From Candidatus Andersenbacteria bacterium RIFCSPHIGHO2_02_FULL_45_11 (GTDB taxonomy: Bacteria > Patescibacteriota > Andersenbacteria > UBA10190), in the NCBI GenBank assembly GCA_001817055.1, contig MHHP01000031.1:1-20569 (forward strand): a DNA stretch of 20,569 bases. The letters are read 5' to 3'. Below the pieces are notes generated by a model. That model worked only from the letters and a program-made list of their open reading frames with translations. It was not told the DNA's origin and searched no databases. The position numbers and the translations under genes were made by a program. Shown here piece after piece: positions 12,963 through 20,498 of the stretch. How positions within the stretch are numbered: the stretch's first letter is position 1; the number at the start of each line of letters is the position of its first letter.

Positions 12963-14744
12963 TTACCTCTTAAGTAAAGTTATATACGCTTCTGGCGGAA
13001 TTTCAATAGAACCCGTTGTTGCCATCCGCTTTTTTCCTTTCTTTTGCTTATCAAGCAACTTCCGTTTCCGCGTTACGTCACCTCCATACAGTTTAGCAGT
13101 CACGTCTTTACGCATTGCAGAAATAGATTCGCGAGCAACCACCTTACCGCCAATTGCAGCCTGAAGCGGAACAGCGAATAGCTGCCTCGGAATTACTTCT
13201 TTTAATTTTTCAACCGTTTTACGGCCAATTGCCTCCGCTTTATGGCGAGGAACTATAGAACACAGCGCTTCCGCAACTTCATGATTTATAAGCACAGAAA
13301 GTTTTACCACATCTGCTGGTCGCCAACCGATCATATCGTACGAAAGCGAACCGTAGCCGCTGGTAACCGATTTTAGGTGATCGTATAAGTCAACAACTAA
13401 CTCGCGCAGCGGCAATTCATAATGCAGCAGTATTCTGTCAGTACCCAAGTATTCTTGAGATTTCAGCACACCTTCGTGCTGCTGCATCAACTCAAACACG
13501 GCACCCATATACTTTGCAGGAAGTAAAATATCGGCAGTAGACCATTGCTCCTGCATTTCTTGTACATGGCTTGGGTCTGGAAATGCGTCCGCCGTATGCA
13601 CGCTCATATCTTTGCCACTCGTAAGCTTCACTTTATACAGCACGCTCGGCGTTGTAATCACGAGGGGAATATCAAATTCACGCTTGAGGCGTTCTTGCAC
13701 AATTTCCAAATGCAACATTCCTAAAAATCCACACCGAAAGCCTTGGCCCAGAGCGTGGCTACGCTCCATATGCGAAGTTAAGCTAGCATCATTTAATTGC
13801 AGCTTGCTCATTGCTTCTCGCAATACCGGGAAATCACTCGCGTCTACCGGGTATAGGCCGGCAAATACCTTAGGCTGGGGAATTGCGTAGCCCGGCAATT
13901 GTTCAACGTTTTGTTTTTGCGTCGTCTTCGTAATAGTATCGCCCACACGCGCATCGCGAATATTTTTAAGCCCTGTTGCAATGTATCCAATCTCACCTGC
14001 CCCTATATTTTTACGCGCCGTAAACTGTGGCTTAAATACTCCTACTTCAACCACTTTGTCGTCCACATCAGTACCTAAAAACGTAATACCTTCGCCGTGC
14101 CCAATAGTCCCCTCCATAACTCGCACATACGCCACTACTCCTTTATAGTCGTCATACACCGAGTCAAAAATTAAGGCCCGAAGGCTTCCAGAAGCATCCG
14201 TTACTGCTGCAGGCAACTTTCTACATACTGCATCTAATAATTCGGGTACACCTTGCCCCGTTTTTGCAGAAATATGCATGATGTCTTCTTTCTTCACTCC
14301 AAGCAGGTCTATAATTTCTTTTGATACTCCTTCAACATCTGCAGCAGGTAAATCAATCTTATTAATAACGGGAATAATTTCCAGATTTTGCTCTAATGCA
14401 AAATATACATTAGAAACTGTTTGAGCCTGCACACCCTGCGTAGCATCAACTAGCAAAATTGCACCTTCCACAGCTTTGAGGCTTCTAGATACTTCATACT
14501 GAAAATCAACATGGCCCGGAGTATCGATCAAATTCAGAATATACCCTTTATATTCCATGCGTACGGGCTGCAGTTTAATCGTAATTCCCTTTTCACGTTC
14601 CAACTCCATAGAATCAAGCAGCTGTGCCTGCATGTTTCGCATTTCAACGGTGTGCGTTAGCTCAAGCATGCGGTCTGCCAGCGTGCTTTTACCATGATCG
14701 ATATGAGCAATAATGCAGAAGTTTCTTATTTTAGGGATTTCCAT
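12963..14744 (-). CDS. lepA: Translational GTPase LepA (elongation factor 4)
   Basis: Ribosome-associated GTPase implicated in translation fidelity and initiation/subunit assembly. 593 residues, normal length. GTPase motifs: G1 AHIDHGKST (13-21), switch I GITI (53-56), G3 DTPGHVDF (74-81), G4 NKID (128-131), G5 SAKTG. The LepA-specific C-terminal domain is present, including AKLYGGDVTRKRKLLDKQKK and GKKRMATTGSIEIPPEAY. It has its own divergent promoter region shared with the 175-aa plus-strand gene, and no SD near the ATG. The palindromic repeat lies just beyond its stop. Confidence 0.98.
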   Translation of the reverse strand: MEIPKIRNFCIIAHIDHGKSTLADRMLELTHTVEMRNMQAQLLDSMELEREKGITIKLQPVRMEYKGYILNLIDTPGHVDFQYEVSRSLKAVEGAILLVDATQGVQAQTVSNVYFALEQNLEIIPVINKIDLPAADVEGVSKEIIDLLGVKKEDIMHISAKTGQGVPELLDAVCRKLPAAVTDASGSLRALIFDSVYDDYKGVVAYVRVMEGTIGHGEGITFLGTDVDDKVVEVGVFKPQFTARKNIGAGEIGYIATGLKNIRDARVGDTITKTTQKQNVEQLPGYAIPQPKVFAGLYPVDASDFPVLREAMSKLQLNDASLTSHMERSHALGQGFRCGFLGMLHLEIVQERLKREFDIPLVITTPSVLYKVKLTSGKDMSVHTADAFPDPSHVQEMQEQWSTADILLPAKYMGAVFELMQQHEGVLKSQEYLGTDRILLHYELPLRELVVDLYDHLKSVTSGYGSLSYDMIGWRPADVVKLSVLINHEVAEALCSIVPRHKAEAIGRKTVEKLKEVIPRQLFAVPLQAAIGGKVVARESISAMRKDVTAKLYGGDVTRKRKLLDKQKKGKKRMATTGSIEIPPEAYITLLKR

Positions 14745-14751
14745 AGCAATT

Positions 14752-14781
14752 TTGACAAAATAGCATGATATAACGCATTAT
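14752..14781 (+). promoter_or_regulatory. Promoter of the 175-residue gene
   Basis: TTGACA (14752-14757), 18 nt, CATTAT (14776-14781, 4 of 6). Predicted start near 14788 with a leader of about 39 nt that carries a strong SD. It overlaps the opposing lepA promoter almost base for base. Confidence 0.55.
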
Positions 14782-14785
14782 TCAA
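14757..14785 (-). promoter_or_regulatory. Candidate lepA promoter
   Basis: Minus strand: TTGAAT (14780-14785), 17 nt, TATTTT (14757-14762), then 12 nt to the lepA ATG, leaving a leader of about 5 nt without an SD. The two opposing promoters overlap, so polymerase binding should be mutually exclusive. Confidence 0.45.
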
Positions 14786-14826
14786 GCGTTAGTGCTCTTT
14801 TTACCCAAACACCGGAGGATACTGCA

Positions 14827-15354
14827 ATGGTAGATTTTAATCGAGACCAGGCTGTTGATCCAAGCGACAAGCTTGATCAAGCACTACAAACACTAGTCGG
14901 GGATATCTTTGACGGCACAATGGCAGAGCCGGATCCACACCACACGCTTGAATATCTTCAGGCATCGAATGAAGAGTGGCTAGCAAAAAATCATGGCACC
15001 TCGTTTGTATTCTTCCCATGCACCTCTTGTTTCATTCACAAGGTACCCGAACCGGAAGGAAGAAAGATTCGGCATACCATCCTGACAAACCTCTCTACTC
15101 GTCTCATCCACACCCTGAAGGAAAAGAGCGTTCAATTCGAAGAGATTAGATACGACTTCTTCCATCAAGGCGTTAACGGATTCAATAACGGGGAGATCTA
15201 CTTGTGGCTACACAACGCCACAGTCAACGACGAAACTGCTTGTGAGATCATGATGGCTATGCGAAAGTTGATCGACGAAGAACCCATTATGATCACCTAC
15301 TTCGGAAAACAGTACGAAATGAAGTTCTACGGCCAAGGATTCCGCCAACTGTAA
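14827..15354 (+). CDS. Uncharacterised soluble protein (175 aa) with a CxxC pair
   Basis: No family recognised. Residues 1-30 are acidic and helical; SFVFFPCTSCFIHKVPEPEG (59-78) contains a Cys65-x-x-Cys68 pair; then a basic helix (LIHTLKEKSVQFEEI), NNGEIYLWLHNATVNDE, and a conserved-looking end MITYFGKQYEMKFYGQGF. No signal peptide or membrane segment. Expression signals are strong: TTGACA promoter, and GGAGG (14814-14818) 8 nt before the ATG. Codon use leans to C-ending codons (ATC, TAC, TTC, GAC), unlike the neighbouring genes, suggesting high expression or different origin. A short hairpin plus T-rich tract follows. One CxxC pair alone does not establish metal binding or redox activity. 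Confidence 0.85.
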   Translation: MVDFNRDQAVDPSDKLDQALQTLVGDIFDGTMAEPDPHHTLEYLQASNEEWLAKNHGTSFVFFPCTSCFIHKVPEPEGRKIRHTILTNLSTRLIHTLKEKSVQFEEIRYDFFHQGVNGFNNGEIYLWLHNATVNDETACEIMMAMRKLIDEEPIMITYFGKQYEMKFYGQGFRQL

Positions 15355-15380
15355 TCAAATCAAAAACGGTCAAAAACTCT

Positions 15381-15408
15381 AGAGCCTGACCAGCTCTTTT
15401 TTCTTTTT
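15381..15408 (+). terminator. Likely terminator of the 175-residue gene
   Basis: AGAGC (15381-15385), 7-nt loop, GCTCT (15393-15397) followed by TTTTTCTTTTT. The stem is only 5 bp, but the T-rich tail and position 27 nt after the stop fit a rho-independent terminator. Confidence 0.55.
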
Positions 15409-15425
15409 CCAACACCGGGTGTTGG
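15409..15425. repeat. Perfect short palindrome between convergent genes
   Basis: CCAACAC - CGG - GTGTTGG, a 7-bp stem with 3-nt loop, between the convergent 175-aa and 321-aa genes. Neither strand has a T-tract directly after it, so function is unclear; it could stabilise mRNA 3' ends. Confidence 0.5.
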
Positions 15426-15481
15426 AAAGTGCACAGAACCCCAAAAGATGAAATGAATAGATAATGAAAACAGAGAAGAGT

Positions 15482-16447
15482 TTAGGACAATAAACTTCCT
15501 TGTCGAGGCTCACTTGAGACAGGTCTATATTCAGTTACTTCTAAGATTTCATATATAGCACTGCTAACCTGTTGGTCTCTAATTTCTTGGCGCATCCTAA
15601 GCCTTGCTTTTAATAAATCGCGATAATGTAATTTAATCTCACCTCGCTCAATCTTGTCCAAGAATACTCTATCCTTGACTGTCGCCGTTATGACACTATC
15701 AGGGCTTCCTCCAAAACGAAATGACCAATTGCGTCCCTCCCCTTCATAACTTCCCCTTTTAGGATTAAGGGAGGCTGTAAATTCTGTCTCGTCAAATTCT
15801 GATGTTAATGTTAAATCTGCGTTTGCATAAGCAGCAAAGGCAGAAGAATCTTCTTTGGTTACAAGAACCTCGGTTTCATTAGATTTATCTTTCAAATAAC
15901 TTCTTACGACGTCCACACCCGTCTTTTCAAATAAATCTTCGTACGCCCTAGGAAGATTCTGCTGAATAACTGGGTTCTGATAAAGTTTATTCACGTTACC
16001 ATTCACTGTAATGGAAATATTATTTCCTCCAGTATATCGATATTCATTCGGGGCAATTTGCTCTACCGTCTTTGGAGGCTCTTTTAATCTTCGAATTAGC
16101 TCTAATAAGGTAACCCCGGAAGGAGCACTTATAAGTCCGATCCATTCTAGGGTTTCCTTTACTTGGCTAATGGCAACATCTGCTCCATCAACAAAGTCTA
16201 GAATTTGCTGAGAATGGTTTGTTGCAAAAAGAAGAATATCAACTACAAAACTCCCCTTTTCAAATGGTTTAACATTTATCGAAATTTCACGCCCAGTTGG
16301 ATTTAATGTATTGTGGCCCTCCTTTATTAAGTAGCCCAATGATAATAATATCGGCGCAAGCTCAAAGACATTAATTCCTTTATCAACTACACTACCTTCA
16401 AATTTATAAATCAAATCTAACTTCTTTTCTGACATACGAAGGTTCAT
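15482..16447 (-). CDS. Uncharacterised 321-residue protein, accessory-gene character
   Basis: No named domain recognised. The N-terminal part has KFEGSVVDKGINVFELAPIL (15-34), then LNPTGREISINVKPFEKGSFVVDI (alternating beta strands), a hydrophobic helix DWIGL-like stretch near 100-110, LLELIRRLKEPP (about 113-124), NNISITVNGNVNKLYQNPVI, and a C-terminal beta-rich half. From memory this order resembles a widespread unnamed proteobacterial family (LAPALLxLGEL, GSFxVxL, a basic helix, then GNVxVxV); I could not verify this. Hand-counted lines of the gene are about 35-40% GC, against about 55% in a lepA line. The start ATG follows an extended -10 by 8 nt with no SD; a second ATG 12 nt in is possible. 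Likely cytoplasmic; horizontal origin is inferred. Confidence 0.82.
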   Translation of the reverse strand: MNLRMSEKKLDLIYKFEGSVVDKGINVFELAPILLSLGYLIKEGHNTLNPTGREISINVKPFEKGSFVVDILLFATNHSQQILDFVDGADVAISQVKETLEWIGLISAPSGVTLLELIRRLKEPPKTVEQIAPNEYRYTGGNNISITVNGNVNKLYQNPVIQQNLPRAYEDLFEKTGVDVVRSYLKDKSNETEVLVTKEDSSAFAAYANADLTLTSEFDETEFTASLNPKRGSYEGEGRNWSFRFGGSPDSVITATVKDRVFLDKIERGEIKLHYRDLLKARLRMRQEIRDQQVSSAIYEILEVTEYRPVSSEPRQGSLLS

Positions 16448-16455
16448 TAACTAAC

Positions 16456-16464
16456 ATTATAACA
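16456..16464 (-). promoter_or_regulatory. Extended -10 promoter of the 321-residue gene, leaderless type
   Basis: Minus strand TGTTATAAT: a perfect TATAAT (16456-16461) with the TGn extension, 8 nt before the ATG at 16447. The -35 region is poor (CTTCTT), as is common for extended -10 promoters. No SD before the ATG. Confidence 0.65.
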
Positions 16465-16524
16465 CAGATATATAACCTAAGAAGAAATCTGAAGATATCA
16501 TACTGACCTCTATAGGGCAATGGC

Positions 16525-16656
16525 TTAGCTAGATTTTATATCCCACTGCCTGAGTTCTTCTATGAGGTCTTGAAAACCTTTTTCAATTTCGTCTAATGAC
16601 ATCCTCGATGCCTTAGGAGGTTCTGCCTTCTTCTGATTTTCCAAGAGGTCATCCAT
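16525..16656 (-). CDS. Small acidic helical protein (43 aa), unknown
   Basis: Minus-strand ORF from ATG at 16656 to TAA: MDDLLENQKKAEPPKASRMS, then LDEIEKGFQDLIEELRQWDI and KSS. The second half is a regular amphipathic helix; no membrane segment. The start is preceded by TATACT 7 nt upstream, the same arrangement as rmlA, which supports it as a real leaderless gene. It lies between murJ and the 321-aa gene, filling a gap of 224 nt. No family recognised. Confidence 0.6.
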   Translation of the reverse strand: MDDLLENQKKAEPPKASRMSLDEIEKGFQDLIEELRQWDIKSS

Positions 16657-16663
16657 ACAATAC

Positions 16664-16692
16664 AGTATACCCTATTCCATCAACCCGGAAAA
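16664..16692 (-). promoter_or_regulatory. Candidate leaderless promoter of the 43-residue gene
   Basis: Minus strand: TTTTCC (16687-16692, weak), 17 nt, TATACT (16664-16669, 5 of 6), then exactly 7 nt to the ATG. It begins inside the last codons of murJ. Confidence 0.45.
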
Positions 16693-18285
16693 TCGGGAGG
16701 TTTCGGTGCCGCCAGATAACTTAAACTTACGAGGAATATATTTTTTCACAATAGCAAGCTCTTCACTCTTGAGCGCCATACAGACAACGATGTATGTAAT
16801 AAGTCCACCTGCAAACACACCAACAAGCTTTATCGCAATACCTATAAACGTATGCGTATCTACTGCAGAACCAATGGGAGTTTTAAGTACTTGAGCGACT
16901 CCAGCCGCTGCAAGCGTTGCTATAACAATCTTAAGCATGCTTGTAAGTACCGCCTTATCATCAAAGCCATCCAGCTGATGATGCAATATCCCCAAGAGGG
17001 CCGCGAGCTGCACAATACTTGAGATGGAAAAAGCCAGCGCTAGCCCTGCAACCCCCATCATAGTAGCAAGAGGAAAGGCAAGAAGGATGTTAACAATAAT
17101 ACTGATAATAGATACTACAACAGGAATCTTCGTATTTTGCTGCGCATAGAATGCACGCGTTAGCAAGGGAATAGTAGCTTGCGCAAAAATACTAATAACC
17201 AAGAATCCAAATGTTTCGAACGTGATACCAGTATCGTCCCAGTCAAACACCCCATCTCCGAATAGGACACGAATAATCTCGGCGCGTAGCAAGTAAAACA
17301 ACGCGGATATGGGAATCACAAAGAACATAATGTATCGAAACGACTTGGTCAGTGTTTGGCGAAACTCTTTGTGTTGTTTTTTTGCCGCAAACTCCGCAAG
17401 CGTCGGGAATGCGGCTTGCGCAAATGCGATTCCAAAAATTCCGATGGGAATATACTGCGCGTTATTAGCCAAATGAAACGCCGCAATACTTCCTGCAAGT
17501 AGCGTAGAGCCGATAATAGTGACGATCAAAAGATTTGCTTGCTGCGCAGCAAGGCCAAACATGCGCGGTAGCATCATCCGCCATAATTGGCGAATGTCTT
17601 CCTTCGAAGAAATAAACACTGCTTGCCAGCGGAACCCGACTTTTATAACACTCGGAAGTTGAATTCCCGCATGTAACAGAGCCCCTACTACTACGCCCCA
17701 CCCAATACCAGAAATACCTATTAAAGGCACAAGATACAGTGCGCCAGCAATAATACCCAGGTTGTAGAGGATAGGCGCAAGCGCATACGCTACAAATCGC
17801 TTATGCGAATTCAAGACTCCTGAAAAGACAAAACTTGCGGCAAGCAAAATCGGCTGTAATGCCATGATGCGCGATAAGTGAATGGTAAGCGCCAACTTTT
17901 CCCCGGTAAACCCAGGGGCAATAAGCGGCATGATCCAAGGCGCGAATATCGCAAACACCAAGCTAAGCACTCCCACCCCAAGGCACACGAGATTAAATAG
18001 TGATAACGCAAACCGATATGCTTCTTCGCGCCCATTCTTTTTCAAAACAAGCTTCTCTGTAAACATCGGAATAAATGCTGCGGAAAGCGCGCCAATAACT
18101 ACCAGGTTAAAGATAAGGTCTGGAATTCTGAATGCTGCCAAGAACGCATCAAAGGTATCGCCAGCCCCGAATACAGATGTAAACGTACGATCTCGAAGCA
18201 ACCCCACAATTCTGCTCACAAACGAAGAAGCCCCTACTATAAGAGCTGCTGAAACAATAGAGCCGTTACCAATCACCTTATTCAT
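16672..18285 (-). CDS. murJ: Lipid II flippase MurJ (MviN)
   Basis: Polytopic MOP-superfamily transporter, moving lipid II across the cytoplasmic membrane for peptidoglycan assembly. 537 residues with about 14 hydrophobic segments spread along the whole length. The N-terminus ALIVGASSFVSRIVGLLRDR (14-33), FGAGDTFDAFLAAFRIPDL (39-57) and GALSAAFIPMFTEKL (66-80) are hallmark MurJ sequence, including the conserved Arg in SRIVGLLRD. The start ATG lies 2 nt after the DUF4012 stop codon, with GGAAG upstream as a possible SD, so the two genes are co-transcribed. A short cytoplasmic tail follows the last segment. Confidence 0.96.
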   Translation of the reverse strand: MNKVIGNGSIVSAALIVGASSFVSRIVGLLRDRTFTSVFGAGDTFDAFLAAFRIPDLIFNLVVIGALSAAFIPMFTEKLVLKKNGREEAYRFALSLFNLVCLGVGVLSLVFAIFAPWIMPLIAPGFTGEKLALTIHLSRIMALQPILLAASFVFSGVLNSHKRFVAYALAPILYNLGIIAGALYLVPLIGISGIGWGVVVGALLHAGIQLPSVIKVGFRWQAVFISSKEDIRQLWRMMLPRMFGLAAQQANLLIVTIIGSTLLAGSIAAFHLANNAQYIPIGIFGIAFAQAAFPTLAEFAAKKQHKEFRQTLTKSFRYIMFFVIPISALFYLLRAEIIRVLFGDGVFDWDDTGITFETFGFLVISIFAQATIPLLTRAFYAQQNTKIPVVVSIISIIVNILLAFPLATMMGVAGLALAFSISSIVQLAALLGILHHQLDGFDDKAVLTSMLKIVIATLAAAGVAQVLKTPIGSAVDTHTFIGIAIKLVGVFAGGLITYIVVCMALKSEELAIVKKYIPRKFKLSGGTETSRFSGLME

Positions 18286-18287
18286 AT

Positions 18288-20447
18288 CTACTTCCGTTCA
18301 AACACAATGCCAGGCAATACATCGCTCGTCAATTGCCCTCGATACACAAGCGCTGAATCCGATTCGCGAGTAATTCCTGATGCAGGAATCGTATGCACAA
18401 TCTTCATAGTATCTGGCACCTGCATAGATGCACGCACTGCTGTACGACGCTGCCCCGGCTGCTTAAACATAGCCATTGAGTACGATGCCGCAGGATGCAG
18501 ATAAGAGGGCATGGTAACCGCATCAGGAATACGGTAGTGCGTAAGCGTAACCGAAGTTTCGCCAGGGCGTGTTACAATCCAGTTCGCAAAGAACGTATAC
18601 CCAGATTCACTTCCAATAACGGCACCATTGGGTGATCGATGCTGCGATAATTGCCAGTTAGCAATATCAGCATCTGCTTTCAACGGAATATCACTTGGCG
18701 CAATAATAGGGCGCGGAACATCAGACTCAGCGGTAAATCCTTTTGATTCTAAGAGAATTGCTCCTTTTGGTACCAGCATTCTTTGGTATATCGTATTAAT
18801 CTTGAACGCGGGGTTCTCACCTTCCGGGTATGGATACGCAAGACTTTCATCCGGCCCCTTATGAGTACGCCTTACTGTAACCACAACATCGGCGTCCCCT
18901 TGCTCTGTAATAGTTGTCCTGTAATCTATTTCCTGTTCTATGAACTGGTCGCTTTTATGCCCTCCAATATTCGCGTTATTCACCATTAAGAATCCTGAAG
19001 CGTCAACGGATAGTGTACCTGCCCACCCTAGCCGATCCGCCTGCTTCTGAACATTCTCATCTTTAAAATAGAAAAGGAGATCTTTTTCTGCGAGCGACTT
19101 CGTAAACGCACCAAGGGTCTGCAACTGCATTCCCGCATTTCCATCCGGAGAAGACGCAAATAGTTTCGTAAGAAGAATCGGAGTTAAATCAGAAAGAAAT
19201 TGCTTTGGCTTATTCAAACTTTTGTCATAATCGTACGTTACTTCCCCTTGCGTTACCTCTACAAAATTTTCTGCCGATACTACATTTGCATACCCTGGCA
19301 CTTCAATAGGGCCTGTTACCGCAAGGAGATTACGAATAACAGTAGGTGTCATCAATACAACGCCATCGACAGTAGGGCCGCCCTCTTTTTCAAACAATTG
19401 CGCTGCTTTTTGCGCACTCTTGGAAAAATCTACAAACCAATTGGAATCTCGAAGATACCACCGAGAAACAATCGGCAATAGCGGATTGGGCGGAGCTAAG
19501 AACTCTTTCAACTGGCCGTCTCCGTCATACACACTATGAACGTCGATGTTTTCAACTCTTCCGCGATCGATATTAACAAGACCTACAGTCCCAATAAATC
19601 CTCCCACTGGTCGCATTTCATCGTTATTTGCAAACAGGAATAGATACTGCCGATCACGCTCTGCACCCAGCAACGTAAGAAATGTCTCACTCTCGCTATG
19701 AAGTGTATGCACTGCGTTACGTGCACGGGGAATAATCGTCTGCAGCTTCTCAATTTGATCTTGAAATTCAGGGGGCAGGAATGTTCCCGAAATGCCTTTA
19801 ATTGTTTCAGCAGCCGTATCAAGCTCGGCTTGTGCCAATGCGAGCTCTGGACGAGATGCAGTAATTGCATCCGTAAGCGTCTTGTTTTGCGTTTTTTCGA
19901 AAAACGGCTTCATTGCCCGTGAAGTATGTTCCCCTGCCTTCGCAAGCGCGCTCCCCACTTCAAGCATATCTTGCCCCGCACGCACTGTTCCGGTAAGGTC
20001 AAGTACTGCCAAAACATGTTTTGATGCCGCAAGCGCTTGGTCCATTTCTTTCTGAGCAGTTGTTAATTCTTGAAACGCCGACTGAAATGACTGTTCTCCC
20101 GTTGTGGTATCCGTATGCGCAAGTGCAGCCTGAGCTGTTGTAACATCGGCAAATGCTTTTGCTGTGCGTTGCTGCAGCGATGCAACCACTGCGGTTCCGC
20201 GGCCAGCACCTTGTAAACTCCAAATGCCAACCAAAATAACCGCACACCCTATAAGCAGGAGCACTGCGCCAGAAACACTGCTTCGTATTCCTCGCACACT
20301 CCAAACAGATACAGAAAATGGCAACGAAACTTGTGCGGCAGTGACTTCGTCGCTCCCCTCGCCCCTGACGGGGAGAGGGTTAGGGTGAGGGGAACGCGGC
20401 GCAAACTCATACGCAATATCCCGTTCGGCAAAGATAGGTTCAGGCAT
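18288..20447 (-). CDS. DUF4012-domain membrane-anchored protein
   Basis: 719 residues: cytoplasmic N-terminus (1-55), one membrane segment at about 58-78, a helical region with heptad-like Ala/Gln/Glu content (about 85-255), then the DUF4012 core opening with LGAERDRQYLFLFANNDEMR, PVGGFIGTVGLVNIDRG and a mostly beta extracellular part. DUF4012 proteins are common in Patescibacteria, Chloroflexi and Actinobacteria, often beside polysaccharide genes; their function is not established. Residues 18-31 (RSPHPNPLPVRGEG) are the in-frame translation of a palindromic DNA repeat, so the N-terminus appears to have absorbed a repeat insertion. The ATG at 20447 has no clear SD; the start could be further in, for example after the repeat, though no good ATG is seen before the membrane segment. 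Pairs with murJ. Confidence 0.88.
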   Translation of the reverse strand: MPEPIFAERDIAYEFAPRSPHPNPLPVRGEGSDEVTAAQVSLPFSVSVWSVRGIRSSVSGAVLLLIGCAVILVGIWSLQGAGRGTAVVASLQQRTAKAFADVTTAQAALAHTDTTTGEQSFQSAFQELTTAQKEMDQALAASKHVLAVLDLTGTVRAGQDMLEVGSALAKAGEHTSRAMKPFFEKTQNKTLTDAITASRPELALAQAELDTAAETIKGISGTFLPPEFQDQIEKLQTIIPRARNAVHTLHSESETFLTLLGAERDRQYLFLFANNDEMRPVGGFIGTVGLVNIDRGRVENIDVHSVYDGDGQLKEFLAPPNPLLPIVSRWYLRDSNWFVDFSKSAQKAAQLFEKEGGPTVDGVVLMTPTVIRNLLAVTGPIEVPGYANVVSAENFVEVTQGEVTYDYDKSLNKPKQFLSDLTPILLTKLFASSPDGNAGMQLQTLGAFTKSLAEKDLLFYFKDENVQKQADRLGWAGTLSVDASGFLMVNNANIGGHKSDQFIEQEIDYRTTITEQGDADVVVTVRRTHKGPDESLAYPYPEGENPAFKINTIYQRMLVPKGAILLESKGFTAESDVPRPIIAPSDIPLKADADIANWQLSQHRSPNGAVIGSESGYTFFANWIVTRPGETSVTLTHYRIPDAVTMPSYLHPAASYSMAMFKQPGQRRTAVRASMQVPDTMKIVHTIPASGITRESDSALVYRGQLTSDVLPGIVFERK
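20356..20392. repeat. Palindromic repeat, half-element within the DUF4012 coding region
   Basis: Hairpin CCCTC-g-CCCC / GGGG-a-GAGGG (20356-20379, loop TGAC) followed by TTAGGGTGAGGGG. Positions 20371-20392 match 12879-12900 at 21 of 22 bases. Read on the minus strand it encodes SPHPNPLPVRGEG, a peptide familiar from translated repeats in many genomes. Confidence 0.85.
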
Positions 20448-20498
20448 TTTTGGAATGATCGTCTTGGTGTGTTTTTTTGGAACAATGCGCAGTTTTCT

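Noticed and set aside
15409..15425. CCAACAC palindrome as a bidirectional terminator
   Set aside because: The plus-strand T-tract precedes it and the minus strand has A residues after it, so it does not fit a rho-independent terminator.
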